A model generated the notes under the pieces. The model was not told where the DNA came from, did no database searches, and saw only the letters and a program-made list of their open reading frames with translations. From assembly GCA_948470475.1 (NCBI GenBank), contig OX419336.1, forward strand, positions 2,289,501 to 2,353,500: a DNA stretch of 64,000 nt, given 5' to 3'. Of the stretch, positions 1 to 11,450 are shown in pieces (the stretch's first letter is position 1; every line of letters begins with the position of its first letter). A program made the translations under genes and the position numbers. The DNA comes from Galaxea fascicularis (Eukaryota > Cnidaria > Anthozoa > Scleractinia > Euphylliidae).

Positions 1-10
1 TAATCTTATG

Positions 11-119
11 AGCTAATTCGGAACGATTTTCGCACAGCCCCATACACTAAATTGAGTCAAAAAATGTGTGTATAATAATTATTAATGTAGGGAGCTGTGT
101 GGAAATCGTGCCGCTAATT
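11..119. mobile_element. Short foldback element (MITE-like), copy 1 of family M1
   Basis: The sequence around 20-45 (core TTTCGCACAGCCCCATAC) is answered in inverted orientation at 88-113 (GTAGGGAGCTGTGTGGAAA). This leaves a small AT-rich loop. A related, longer copy with the same terminal sequence (TTTCTGCACAGCCC) lies at 52761-52896. Two copies with the same inverted ends support a non-autonomous DNA element. No target-site duplication could be fixed. Confidence 0.55.
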
Positions 120-291
120 TTAACTCTAAGCTAGCATTCCCTGGTTTTGCTTAATTGAAATTACTTGGAAATTATAGGTTTCGATAAATGTGACCCTCCT
201 TAGAAAGCACCGCTACTATTGTGGACAATTCGTTTCTCGTTTTGGCCCATGAGTGTTTTTGTCACCAAACCTCATTCCTTTCAACTTGCAG

Positions 292-1381
292 GAAAAAGAA
301 GAAGAAGATTAAAAGTCTGAAAAAGAAAAAGAAAAGGAAAACCAAATCGAAGGTTCGCCATCGTTCAAAACGTTCATCCAGCTCATCTCGTAGTTCGAGT
401 GAATCTTCAGACGAAAGCGAATCCTCAAAAACAGATTCGAGTGACGGCGGTGAAGAATGGATCGAGAAACAGGCAACAGTACAAAGCGTGCAGAGCAAAG
501 AGAAAGAACAAAATTCAAACAGAGAGCAGCATGATAGACACGGAAACCAGCATTTGAAAAGAGACTCACGAGATGGGAGGCTCGGAGAAAATCGTGTTCA
601 TTCCGGTGTTACACCTCAAAGTGATTACGCCCGCAGAGATAGGGAACCACGTCGAAGTACAAGCAGGACAGAGTGTTCGCCGGTAGACGATGATGGAAGG
701 AATAGTGGCAGTTGTAAGCTGAGCCCAAGGTTCCACAGGGGAAAAGACGAGGAGACGGGGAGACGGAGACGTTCATCTTCTTCTCAGAATGTTAAAGAGA
801 AGTATGATCAGCGAGAAGGAGATTCGATACAGAGGAAAAGAGTGTGCGATGAACGTGATGAGAATTTTAGCCCCAGAAAGCAGGTGACAAGTGAACGGGA
901 AACGTACAAAGTAGTAACCGACGGTGTGATGCGTTCCAAAAGAATGAAGTCCCCAGTTATGGCCAGTAGTCCTGCTCTATCGCCTTTAAATGAATCATTC
1001 CTAGGAAAAGAGCTGAAGAGAATAAGAGCACACAGTGACAAGGATTCCGAGAAGCAGTCAAAGAGCGTTCATTATAGCGTTAGTAAAACTGGCTGTCATG
1101 GCAGCCACATTAAGACTGTTCACGATAACAGCACGGAACTTGTGGGAAACCGCGGTTCTCAACTTTACACTGTGGATCAATTGAGTTCTAGACAGATCAA
1201 AGGTCAAACTGCGGCTTCAGCCTTTCATGATACGAATTCTAAGGCCTCAGATAGAGAATGGGATCGATTAAGGGAATCGCTAACGTCCCTAGGGACGCGG
1301 GATAAAGTGAGTGGATCCCTTAGAGACAACAGATCATCGTTAGTGTCATACGAGGATAGTTCTGATGACGGTAATGGATGA
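292..1381 (+). CDS. 3' terminal exon of a Lys/Arg/Ser-rich, probably nuclear protein (partial)
   Basis: An open frame runs about 363 codons from a good 3' splice site (pyrimidine-rich tract ending TTGCAG at 286-291) to TGA at 1379-1381. The first exon base is the third position of a codon, so upstream coding exons lie outside the window or in its first 290 bases. The exon begins with a run of Lys and Arg, then a Ser-rich acidic stretch (SSSSSRSSSESSDESESS) followed by EEWIEK. The rest is charged and low in hydrophobics, with many RS, SP and RD pairs, and ends SYEDSSDDGNG. Such composition is typical of disordered spliceosome or nuclear-speckle proteins. The Lys-rich then Ser/Glu/Trp part recalls CWF19L2 and the tail recalls NKAPD1-type proteins, but neither is convincing. 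Family unassigned. Confidence 0.6.
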
Positions 1382-2590
1382 CAACCCAACAAAAACAATG
1401 TCGTTTTTGTGGACAAAGCTTTGAATGCGTCAAGTTCTTATTGCTTTGCGCGTTATTCGTAAGCACGTTTTCAGGCCGGATACTAATTGTACTCCTTTAT
1501 GGTGAAGCATTCTTCATACAAGTTAAATAGCAAACCCACAATTATCGCAGCGCCAACAACAGATGAGAGGCTTTTTGATGGATAATCCGTCATATTCGAA
1601 GACTTACCGGTGATAGAGCCACCTCTTCACTCAGGCAGATTACCTAACAGTGGCGGACCCAAAGCAAGAGATATGGATAGAGGCGGGGGAGGTTAGGGAT
1701 GGGGTGGGTAGCTAGGGGGTTGGGGGGGGGTTAGGGGCTCGGGGGGTCGGGGTGGAGGGGAGGGGCTGGTGAGGGCGCTCTCAGAAGATTTTGGTCGTTT
1801 CGCAGTTTTTGGCACCGCGGCCCTGCGGAACTCGACTTTGTTAAAAAAAAACAACAACAACAAGGAAGGGTTGTGCTCTCCTGGAATTCTCCTCTGTCGA
1901 GATGTTCTCAAATTGGTTATTTTCACCCAAACTAGCTGAATAACGTTTGTATATGTTTTAAATTTTGTCCCCAAGGCTACATTATCATTGTCATCATCCT
2001 GGTCGTCATTATCCTGCATCTTAATCATCCTCATCATTTTTTTCTCGTTTTATTTTGTTCCTAATACAGCCACAGGCTTAAATGGCCTGTAGTCAGTAAA
2101 GACAGACAGACAGACTGTGTTTTATTAATAGCCACTTTGCAGACCTAATTGAATTGCGTGACTTCACAAGACTCATAATAATAATGGTAAAAACCTCTAT
2201 GAAATCTAAGGTGACAATTTATAAACTCATAAACTTAGAGGATAAAGAAAGCAAAAAATTGTTTGTATAAGAAAACAAACAAGACTTTAGAGACTTTGAC
2301 ATCATCATCAGCAGCATTTCCGATATTCTTTTTAGCAGTTGAGTGTGAAATGAATTAACGTGGCAAAGCCGTCGTACGCGTGCAAAGGCACAAGTGGTGA
2401 CTCGGACAATGTAAACATTGACGTATACAAGTAGACGCCTGTAAAATGTACAACAAATCGATTAAATTTCTTTATTTGTGAATCGCCAAATAGTTGTAGC
2501 TTTATTTTGGTTGAAATCACTCTTTAATTGTTTATTTGTTTGCGTCTCTCTGCCATTGGACTCACTCAGGTTTTCTTGTGAAGTCTCGAT
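1382..2590. other. Gene-free spacer with G-rich tract and simple repeats
   Basis: No coding exon recognised. It contains the G-run tract listed separately, a poly-A/AAC stretch near 1840-1862, a GACA repeat near 2100-2115 and CAT/ATC triplet runs around 1985-2040. The block near 2065-2100 looks like the end of a dispersed repeat but could not be assigned. Confidence 0.4.
1683..1776 (+). other. G-run tract with strong G-quadruplex potential
   Basis: Roughly 90 bases on the plus strand contain more than eight runs of three or more G, including one of ten, separated by 1-6 base spacers such as TTA, AT and TC. This far exceeds the minimal four-run G-quadruplex pattern. It lies about 300 bases beyond the stop codon of the first gene, so it could fall in that gene's 3' transcript or its termination region. 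Function is inferred, not shown. Confidence 0.55.
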
Positions 2591-2599
2591 TCTATTATT

Positions 2600-2880
2600 G
2601 TAAACAGGGCGTTCAGACCATATAAGAAACCGGACGAAAGAATCTGTCCTTTGTGGGAGAAAGAAGCGGAAGATGAGAAACAAATCTTATTAGTCTCTTG
2701 CCCAATTTATCAACAAAAAAGGAAATCTCTGTTTGAATGCTTACATCATGAATTCAAAATCCCAATTTGTTAAAATGTCGACACAAAATATATTTTTGCC
2801 GCTGTTAAACCCCCAGCAATAATGTTGAGTTACATAAAACAATTGCAACTGAAGAATATATTGCTAAGTAATGAGACAAA
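2600..2880 (+). mobile_element. LINE reverse-transcriptase C-terminal fragment
   Basis: The plus strand translates to a short piece with the order RPYKKPDERICPLWEK, a Glu/Asp-rich stretch, then SCPIYQQKRKSLFE. This is the arrangement of the Cys-containing region that follows the polymerase domain in many non-LTR retrotransposons (C-P-L-x ... E-D-E ... C-P-x-Y). A stop codon and loss of the upstream RT motifs show it is dead. It is a 5'-truncated or decayed copy; the clade cannot be fixed. Confidence 0.5.
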
Positions 2881-3890
2881 AAACGTGGTTAACCCTTAAA
2901 GCTAGAAAATTGTTCCACCACCCCTCCCCCTTGAAAAATTTGAAGGCAACAAGGTCACCAAGCTCGGTAACGTTACGAACGAAATCCGATTCGAAGTCGA
3001 TTTCCAACCGAGGGCGATCCCCTAGCCAATCCCCTAGCTTTTGACCGCGCGCCATTGGAAAGCAAATGTCGGAATAACCCATACGGAGAGCCTGTTTGCA
3101 GGCTAGAGGCTGACTCATGTTCATTGTTCTCGAGACCACACACGTGTACGGTGTACAAACAGACGGCTTCTGAGATTTTCTAGCACCCTTCCATTATTTA
3201 GACTGCTGTCCCTTGATGACGGTGTCTGAAATCTTTGGCTGTGCTGCGGTACATTCCTGTTTGCAGGACTACTGTCTCTGAACGATTGCGCCAAGGAGAT
3301 GGGAAAACTTTGGCTGATTTCCAATCCCCCAGAGCCCGCACCAAGAACGCGACCGTACGATGATTCTTACATTACGTAGCATTTGTTGCGAGCGTGAAAA
3401 CTGGGATTTTTATCCGCGTTCGTTTGGTGATGCTCACAATCTGATCACAAGAGGATTATTTCGAAACTAGGACGACAACGAAGTTTCCAGAACGTTTCAA
3501 AACTAAATGAGGGTTACGGTAACATCGGTAAGTTCCGAATAGAAATTACCATTGATAATTGACTGCTGATACGATGCTACCATGCCGAGCTTTGCTCAGA
3601 TTCTTGTACTGTGCTGTTAAAGGGCCCACGTGGTGCTCAGCAAGCTAAACTCAGTTTTACCGACGTGCTTTTTCGTACTGGGAAGAAAGATTTACAGTTC
3701 GCAGATTCTAAAGAGCACTTTTAACTGGTATTTTACGGTATGCCGGGAAGCTTAGAACAAATACTTCACACATGCAGTCCTTTACATATACATACATGTG
3801 CTACCTCCTATTCAATTTTCACTGTAAGTTTCCACCCGGCCGCAAGTGAGATTGCTACAAGTCATGATATGCGATCATAAGAACAGATCA
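2881..3890. other. Gene-free spacer, nothing recognised
   Basis: Read on both strands. No exon, repeat array or inverted terminus was recognised. Short ORFs on the minus strand around 2864-3324 overlap each other and have no family resemblance. Confidence 0.35.
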
Positions 3891-3894
3891 CAAC

Positions 3895-4175
3895 AGCAGG
3901 ATTGTTCCCTACTCTTTTCAATAAGTGTGCAAATTATTGTTCTTTTATGCCCCCCTGAAGTTTTTGCATATGAAGGACAACATGAGACCAAAAGCTTAAT
4001 GTCACTCCTCAGTGACACAATCATCTGAACTGAGGTACTGTACATGTACATGTACATGTGGATGTTGAGCATGCAGCCAGCATGATGTTACCTATTATTA
4101 GATTCTGGTTTGAGGTGCAGTCTTAGGGTTTGAACCTGCAACCCTCTGCTCAACAATCTGGTGCTGTATCAACTG
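3895..4175 (-). mobile_element. tRNA-derived SINE, family C, copy 1 (diverged)
   Basis: Read on the minus strand it begins with a tRNA-like head with a B-box-like segment (GGTTTGAACCT on the plus strand near 4126, complementary to a pol III B box). A body shared with 22110-22470 and 27195-27565 follows: the plus-strand segment CATCTGAAC ... GATGTTGAGCATGCAGCCAGCAT matches GTTGAGCACACAGCCAGCAT at 22387, and CCCTACTCTTTTC matches near 22258. It has diverged more than the other two and carries a small ACATGT repeat near 4043. Confidence 0.6.
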
Positions 4176-4199
4176 AACCAACTGGTGCTTGGGGAATTT

Positions 4200-4908
4200 T
4201 GATCAAAGTAACATGGTTTAATCTCATTCAGTCATGAAAGAGAATACCAGAGAAATGGATTCAGATGTTTGTACAATACAGTTGTCTGTGTTGTAGAGGG
4301 ATACTAATTTTATTAGAGGAGTTTTCAGGATGAATCATTTTAATGATCTATTCCCGTGTTCATATTCTAAAGTACCCCCATAAAAGTGGATAGGGTCAGA
4401 GTTGCACTGTAACACAACTGAAACTAGCTTTATGAATACACAGACTTTTGTTTACAAATTGGTGTTTGCGCTACAGATGTTTTGAAAACTCCCTAAAATC
4501 AGTGAACTTGCCAACGTAAGTCAAAAGCATGGAATTGGATTGTTAAAATGTTTTGATTTTAAGATTAAAGTATTTTAAAATTTGGCTTTGATTTTTGTTG
4601 TATTTTTTTTGACAGGGGACTTTGTGGTGTTTGCATACAACAACTGTGTTTGCTTTTCTGTTGACATGGTAGAAATCAGAATCAAGTTTTCCTGGCAATC
4701 AGAACTTGAAGAATCAGAAAGATCAAATATTGTGCATGTAGCTTGAGAGTGAAAAGGGAGAGAGATGCCTTAGTTTTCTGAGAAGGTTGAAGAGTATTTC
4801 AAACCATGCAGGGCAATGCTTCTTGAAACCAGTAAAGGGACAAAATCAAGGTATTTTACCTTAATACAGTACTGATATTGTTTTTGTTTAGGAAATGCTC
4901 AGATAATC
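4200..4908. other. Gene-free spacer
   Basis: AT-rich sequence without a recognisable exon, array or terminal inverted repeat. Confidence 0.3.
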
Positions 4909-5071
4909 AAGGCTGTGCTCTAAGAAAAGTAGTTGGGTGCCCAAACCTCTAAACCTTTGAAATCCAGGGCGCTCAGCATGTAAGTTTGGTGCAAAAACTA
5001 AATATTTCCTGGTCACCCAATGGCAAAAGTAAGTCTCAAGGGGCGACCGGGCGCCGCTAGAGCACAGCCCT
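4909..5071. mobile_element. Short MITE-like element
   Basis: The ends are inverted copies of each other: AGGCTGTGCTCTA at 4910-4922 and TAGAGCACAGCCCT at about 5058-5071. The interior has no coding capacity. No target-site duplication is clear. Confidence 0.45.
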
Positions 5072-5110
5072 GGATAATGTATTGGATTTCCTTGGGAAAT
5101 GTAATAATTA

Positions 5111-5692
5111 TACAGGTTTGGACATTAGCACTCGCCTGCTCACCCAGGCAAGTGTCTTAAGTGTTGGGCGAGGGCAAATAATCGATCACTCACCCGTTTG
5201 ACAAGTGCAATTTTCGTCCCAAGAAATTATTAAGATAATATTTGCTGAGAAAATTCCTAAACAAACTTTCCATTTCTATTTTGCAAAGTTTTACATTCCG
5301 AACTGTCTAATAAATTGGCACTGAAAGGCAACATAAACGGCCTCCTCCTAGTGATAATTACATAATACATGTACTTGTACGAAGTGATACTGCTGGTCAC
5401 TATCAAGCCATCAGTGATCACTGCTCCTGAGAAGAACAGACACATTTACTTGCAAACTGCAGGGATCTCATGAAGATTCATCAATAAAAAAAACTTTTTG
5501 AAATATAAAGTAAGTGCCTCCATTGTGTTTTCTTGGGGTTTGAGGTCTTTAAATAGAATTTTCCATTGAAGTAATAATCCTTGGTCCTTGGTCTGCCATG
5601 TGCTGGACGACATTGCGAGGCGGGGGGGGGGGGGGGTGAGGGTCACTCGCCTGAATGGTGAATACTCTCAAAATTAAGTGTCCAACCCTGTT
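5111..5692. mobile_element. MITE-like element with imperfect inverted ends
   Basis: The left end ACAGGTTTGGACATT at 5112 is matched by AAGTGTCCAACCCTGT ending near 5692 in inverted orientation, with two or three mismatches. Subterminal ACTCGCCTG motifs occur at both ends in the same orientation. The interior is non-coding and carries a 17-base G run near 5622-5638. Boundaries are approximate. Confidence 0.4.
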
Positions 5693-5699
5693 TATACAT

Positions 5700-7400
5700 G
5701 ATTTGGGTGATTTTTCTACATGGAGGCAGGATGACCGAAAATCCCGGGCCCTGGCCCTTAATGACAGCCCTGGTTTGCCCTTTCAGTGTGTCAAATGCAA
5801 TGGATTGCTTCATTCTCCTGAAAAATAATTAACTAAAGAAAAACTTAACAAAACAAGACTACTGTACAAAAGCATAACAGTCAAAGTAAAAACCCCCATT
5901 GCAAGGATTGTTTGCATGACTGTAGCTTGTGTTGTCTTCCTGGGTTTGCAAATTTTATTTTATCATCAGAATTGTAATGAAAGATATTTTGCATCTTATG
6001 GGAACTTGGAAAACATCCGAGCCCCAGATGATCAGAATTGCATCAGAATTGCATCAGAATTGTGTTGCCCTAATTTTCTGGTCTTTCCATTTCTCTATCC
6101 TTCAGAGCATTTCTTTGTGTAAGGGAAGATCTCAGACAGACCCCATCTGTTGCATCGGTTAAAAGGTCAGTGTTGTCTCAGATTAGCAAATAGTGTCCAT
6201 AAAATTCATTTCAGGGTTGTCAAAGATAATTTAAGGTGGCTTGAAAGGGTTTTTCATTGATGTAGTGTTTGCGAAACAATGTAAGATTGCAAAGAAGGAT
6301 ATTTAATGGTGTAGGCAAACTATGTCTCCTTGGATCTCTATTGTTGGGCTATATTTTAAGGGTGCCTGTGATGTCATATCAGTTACCATGGCAACATGCC
6401 AGGTCCACAAAAAGGTCCTCCAAATGCCAGTTTTTGCAAATTACCCGAAAAAGCAATCTGGCAACCTACCGTTTCTATTCCTTTGTTGGGAAACTCCCTA
6501 AATTTTTTAACTTTTCAGGCAGTATGAAAAAAATTTATGTAGCAGAATAAAAGATATTTAAAAAAACGTGTTTTATGGCTTACAGAAAATTCTACTAGAT
6601 AATTTTCCCTGAAACTTTTATATTTGAAGTGTCGGCGTCAATGATGCTTGCATGCAAAAAACCAAGAATTAAGGGCACCGAGCAACATTTTGAGCTAAAA
6701 ACAAATGTACATTCCTCTAACAACAACAAACTCGTAACAACATGAAGGAGCTTGTGTCAAAGTATTTCCTTTTGGTTTTATCAATTTTATAAGAAATACC
6801 TTTGCATCTTAGCGGTGGAAAGTTGTGACAAGTCTACTTTGTATGGCAAAAGTGTACAGTAACACTTGCCACCATGCTACCAAATAATGGTAATACATAA
6901 CAGTGACGGTTTTCTTATCTGTGTCTTTTTCGTTTCTTTTCTTTTGTATGGCTGCTATTTTGGGGGATTGTTTCAGAGCAGGATGTGTCTAAATAGCCGG
7001 AGTACATCCTGGGCGGTTTACTGCTCACTGGAAAGTCAGCATCGGCTTAAAAAGCAGATGTTTGATATGTGGCTGGTTCTATCTTGTTCAAGTGTGGACG
7101 GCAACGCTAAGTCTGCTATGAATAGAACCCACCCACTTTACTAACAATAGCATCTTTTCATATTTGCTGACTTGAAACGACAACAATCGAACCTACATTA
7201 AAATTATTTTGCTAACGAGGACTTATTATCTCTGTCCATTTGGAATTCCGTTAACAGACAGAGTTCCTGTTTGTGTTGGTCCTTTTTATTGCCCATGGAA
7301 GCTATCTTTGTCACGTAACCTCAAGATTGGATGTCAAAAATGCTCGTGTGCATACTATCCAAACATAACAGCAACATTCCACTGCTTGCTTGTCGGTGAC
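5700..7400. other. Gene-free spacer, probably old repeats
   Basis: No exon recognised. A small triplicate (ATCAGAATTGC) sits near 6032-6062. The segment around 6230-6690 has the feel of a dispersed repeat (AAGGTGGCTTGAAAGGG start), but no second copy was found in the window. Confidence 0.3.
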
Positions 7401-10400
7401 CTGGTACTTAAGCTCACCCCGGCCCTGTGGACAACAGTACTGAATCTCTTTGTTTACAAAACACCATTGTCCATGCAATGGAGAAAGTCATCTTATCTCC
7501 TTTGGTAAGGAATTTAAGCTGTCTTTTCTGGTTACTGAACACATGATCTGTGAGGAGCAAATTGGCAGACCGTCTTGACTTTGCCTTTCCAGAACAGCTT
7601 TGTTTTTCCACATTCCCAAAATAAGTGGTAAAGGCTTTCTCTCTCACTCTGACAAAAATTACAGACCTCATCATCTACAAGCCCCACTTTTTCGAGAAAG
7701 GTATTGGTCACTAATTGCCGTTGTAATAATTTGAAGTAAAAAACTATACGTTTGGAGTTCTTTCTACATGTAAAAGCCAATTCATAAGCTGTTTTCCAGA
7801 TGATGTGTTCTTGTGAGCCAATGTTTATTTCCTTGTGCCATTTTTCTTGGCTTTGTTTTGTTTTTCGTTTTTACTTGACACAAGCTTTTTCTAAACAAGT
7901 CTTGATGATTTTGGTTTTTCCAGGAATTTCAAATGGAAGCTTTCAATTAGCCAGCCTGTGTTTCCTCTATCTGTCTACGTAGACAATTAATTGCTGCGAT
8001 CATTCCGTAAAATTTTAGACGGGAAACCTACTGGCGGTATTCATTTTGAAAAGCATTTGGTGTTGGAAACTTAGAAAATTCATCCATTAGATTTTCAACT
8101 TTTGTTATTTCCTTTAAAAACCAGTCCTTGTAAAAGACAGGTTTATCGTCAATTCTTATCAGCGAGTTGTACCATAGAGGTGACGACATAAGGTGTTTGT
8201 CTGATGTGAATTTCTCCTCAAAGGAGGTGGCAGACGAGATTTCAGTGATGTCTTTAACAAAAGGGCCTGATTTCTTAAATATATTGCGCATGTCTTTGTT
8301 ATTAAGCTTTCCTAGTAGCACTACTTTGCCTCCGTAGGGTTGAAGTTCCAAATCAAGGATACTTTTCCAGCTGCTACTGTTTTCAATACTGAGGGATTCT
8401 TTTATCCAATAAGCCTCAAGGGGTTTATTAAAAGAAGCTATGTCAATCATCTTAAGTCCTCCTTCAGCATAGTTGTTTATTATTACATTACGCTTTATTT
8501 TGTCTACTTTTTCGTTCCAGCGAAATTTGTAAAAAAATGCCTTAAGCTCTTTAATTGTTTTGACATCCATTTGGATAGGGGCAAGAATATATGCTAATTG
8601 TGATACCACTAGACTTTTTTAAAACCATAATTTTTCCTAATAGACTGAGTCTCTGAAATTTCCAGCAGCCTAATATGTTCTTTGCTTCTTCCAATCTGTC
8701 TTTGTAGTTTTGAGATACTGACCACACTCAAAGTGCTTTGACTTTTTTTACTCGACCATTTGAAAGTTTAAGATCGTATTTTGCTCTTGAGCCAATCCAC
8801 AAGGCTTCCGATTTGCTGCACATATTTCCAAAAACATCTGATAGCCTGAGAGCTTCTTCGAGGGAATGTTCCGAACCGTCTAATATAAGTGTGGTGTCGT
8901 GTGCGTATTTTATACGATTTTATGATCTTATTACTTCTTCGAAAACCTTCTGCCATTATTTCTACTTATTATATCTCTCAGTTAGTACGTACGCTGTGAT
9001 TGGTCAATTTTGCGGGCCGTATTCTACTGTACAGCCCGCTAAATTTGAAAGTTCCCTTTCCCGCACTCCTGATTAACCTCAGAGATATAACAAATCCTAC
9101 TACCCTTGTTTTCTCGGTCCATACTGTAATTTTCGGATCCTCGTTTTTTCCCGTTGATTTATGGCCTTTGTGCTTGGGCCATAAGCGAACGGGAAAAAAC
9201 TCGGTCCATAACTTACAGTACGGACCTCGAACTCGGTTAGTAAGAGGTTAGTAAGAGGTATAAAACGAACAAATAGGGCGGCAGGGGACAGCCCTGCCGA
9301 ACTCCTCAATTAAGTTTGAAGAAATTACTTTCCCATCCATTATTTAAAATACAGCTTTCTATGTCGAAGTGGAGAACATTAATCCATTGTAATAATTGTG
9401 ATCCGGAACCAAAAACGTCTGAAGTCCTTTGAATAAAAGACCATTCTGGTGTGCAAAGTCTTCCTCAAAATCAAGAAAAAGAAGAAGTCCCGGAATGTTT
9501 TTCGCTTTAGTATATTTAATAACATTGTCCATCAATCGAATAAGTTTAGAAAGTACAATTTTAATTTGGTTCGCTATGGCTTTAGTCGCAATCTTATAAT
9601 CACAATTTAACAGCGTTAACAATCGCCAGTTTTTAACTAAATTGAGCTCGGCAGCCTTTTTGGGTATAAGTTTCACGATACCTCGTGTTTGCAATACAGA
9701 ATGTTTTCCTGTTTCATATGAGTAATTGAGAGCGTTTATAAGAATATGAACCAAATCGTTCCAGAAAACCTTATAAAATTCACCGGGAAGACCATCTGTT
9801 CCAGGGGTTTTATCCGAAGACAGTTTTAGGCGCATCTAGACATTACTCCCTGTTGAACAGTCCTTTGCAAGGAAATTCTTCTTTTTCATTCAAATGTCTT
9901 TTATTTGGTTGTTGGAAAAAGTCTTCAGTGAGGCACTCGTTGTTTATTTTGGAGCTATAGAGGCTTTCATAAAAGGAAACACATTCGTTCAAAATGTCTT
10001 TGTCGGTGACAACCAAATTGTTCTCATTATTTTTAATCTGAGTTATAGTTCCCTGTTTGCAATGTCTTTTTCAAGAAAAATCAAGAAAGTATTTTTCTTG
10101 CCTTCATTGTACCAACGAGATTTGGATCCGAGAGTAGCTTCTTTCAGTTTGGTATTCAATCAATAGCTCTTATTTTCCTTTCTTTGTTTCAAGTTCCAAC
10201 CATACTTTTTGTTTTTGAGAGTCATCTATGTAGATATTTGTAATATCTTTTTCTAAAGTTTCAATTGACTGTTCGATATTCTCTCGTTCCTGCGTCATTT
10301 TCTTTACCTTAGATGCCCCATATTTCATTGATTCCTCCCTTACTTTCAGTTTTACCATTTCCCAGAGTACGAACATATCCTTCGCATATTCATCCTTAGT

Positions 10401-10745
10401 TTGTTGTATAATTGATTTGATTTGGTTAACAGGTGCTTCCCATTTGTATTAAAGTCACATACTATGAAGCGTCCCCCGGGGTCTGAATAAGCTTTAGAAA
10501 TTTGAAAGTCAAAATTGTTGTTAAAGAGAATGGCAACACCTGCAGTTTTGCCTGAGCCACAGCTAAATAGTACTTGATATCCCCATTCTGCTCGGCAATC
10601 ATGCTTATTTTCTTCAGTGCAATGAACTTCTTGAAGGAAAAATATTGACATATTTTTCGAGCGGAGCCAATTAAACGTTTCCCGATGATTTGCCTTGTCT
10701 CCTAATCCTCTTACATTAAGAGACCCTATTTTAAGATCCATTTAT
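7400..10745 (-). mobile_element. Decayed L1/Tx1-type LINE, ORF2 (endonuclease - reverse transcriptase - Cys-rich end)
   Basis: Read on the minus strand, the blocks occur in the order expected for a non-LTR retrotransposon ORF2. An APE-type endonuclease start lies at 10741-10352 (MDLKIGSLNVRGLGDK, then FFLQEVHC with the catalytic-type Glu, then GGRFIVCDF). A linker lies at 10376-10170. The start of the RT domain is at 9835-9359 (SDKTPGTDGLPGEFYKVFW, then VKNWRLLTLLNCDYKI). A post-RT region is at 8609-8028 (FYKFRWNE, GGLKMIDIASFNK) and a Cys-containing C-terminal region at 7780-7532 (CNFCQSE ... HLFWECG). Frameshifts, stops and a foldback insertion break it, so it is inactive. The sequence style fits the L1/Tx1 group; the exact clade is inferred. 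Confidence 0.85.
9114..9229. mobile_element. Foldback element inside the LINE
   Basis: The left arm (from CGGTCCATACTGTAA near 9116, through TTTTTTCCCGTT, to TTATGGCC) is matched in inverted orientation by GGCCATAAGC ... GGGAAAAAACTCGG ... CTTACAGTACGGACC ending near 9228. The loop is only about 14 bases. It lies between the RT and post-RT blocks of the decayed LINE, so it probably inserted after the LINE. Nearby, GCGGGC near 9013-9040 forms a second smaller inverted pair with CTGTACAGCCCGC. Confidence 0.5.
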
Positions 10746-11127
10746 TTGTTTACTTTGGTTTGTAATATAAATTTCCCTGGCCATCCATCCCCAAGAGCAC
10801 TTCTGTGATTGATCAAAGGTGTAAACTACAAAATCAAAAAATAAACAAAAACAGGGTCAGAAAATACGCGGACAAAATTTATACACAAAGACAGCAATAA
10901 AAACAGCCGTGGGACACAAAGAGTTGAAGTTTGCAATGCTGATTCGTTTTGCTTGCGGCCTATCTTCAAAACTCTCCGTTTGCGTACGCTGTCATTAAGA
11001 ATTTAAGTTTGATTTTAATAGTGGCTTAAACGTTACACTTTCGCTGTTCTCAAGATTAGCGGCCATCGGATATCTCGAGTTCCTTGCCAGCAGACTAATA
11101 CTCACCATTTATGTATAGTTTGTCTGG

Positions 11128-11450
11128 TTGGTTCCTTCGAGCTTGTTTCAGTATTTCAAGTTGTACTTTTTGCCTGTTGACGATCTTGGTGGAGGGTCTT
11201 TGAACATTTGGTATTTTTTGCCTTGTAAAATCGATGACCCGTCGCCAATATTTCCTCGCAATCTTTATAACGTAAAAAGCGGGCTAGTATGGGTCGCAGT
11301 CCTCCGTTCCTTCCCTTGCCTATTCGGTGAACCCGCTGAATCTCAGCAGTCTCTTGTATCTTCGTAACCAAGATCACGTTCCAAAAACTGTCGAAGCACT
11401 TCTTTGGTATCTTCTTGTTGATCTGCTGATATCTTTCTCTCCCCAATATT
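11128..11450 (-). mobile_element. LINE ORF1 fragment (L1 ORF1p-like RNA-binding region)
   Basis: A minus-strand open frame contains EIQRVHRIGKGRNGG, then RPILARFLRYKDCEEIL. This is the signature of the RNA-binding C-terminal part of L1-type ORF1 proteins (family pattern: RxHRxGK ... RPIIxRFxxxKDREEIL). It lies about 400 bases upstream, in the transcription sense, of the ORF2 endonuclease at 10741, as expected for a two-ORF L1/Tx1 element. The frame is short, so the 5' part of ORF1 is lost or frameshifted. Confidence 0.75.

Noticed and set aside
221..291. Start of the first gene at 221
   Set aside because: The codon there is not ATG, and the hydrophobic segment up to 291 ends in a polypyrimidine tract plus CAG, so it is intron; the exon starts at 292.
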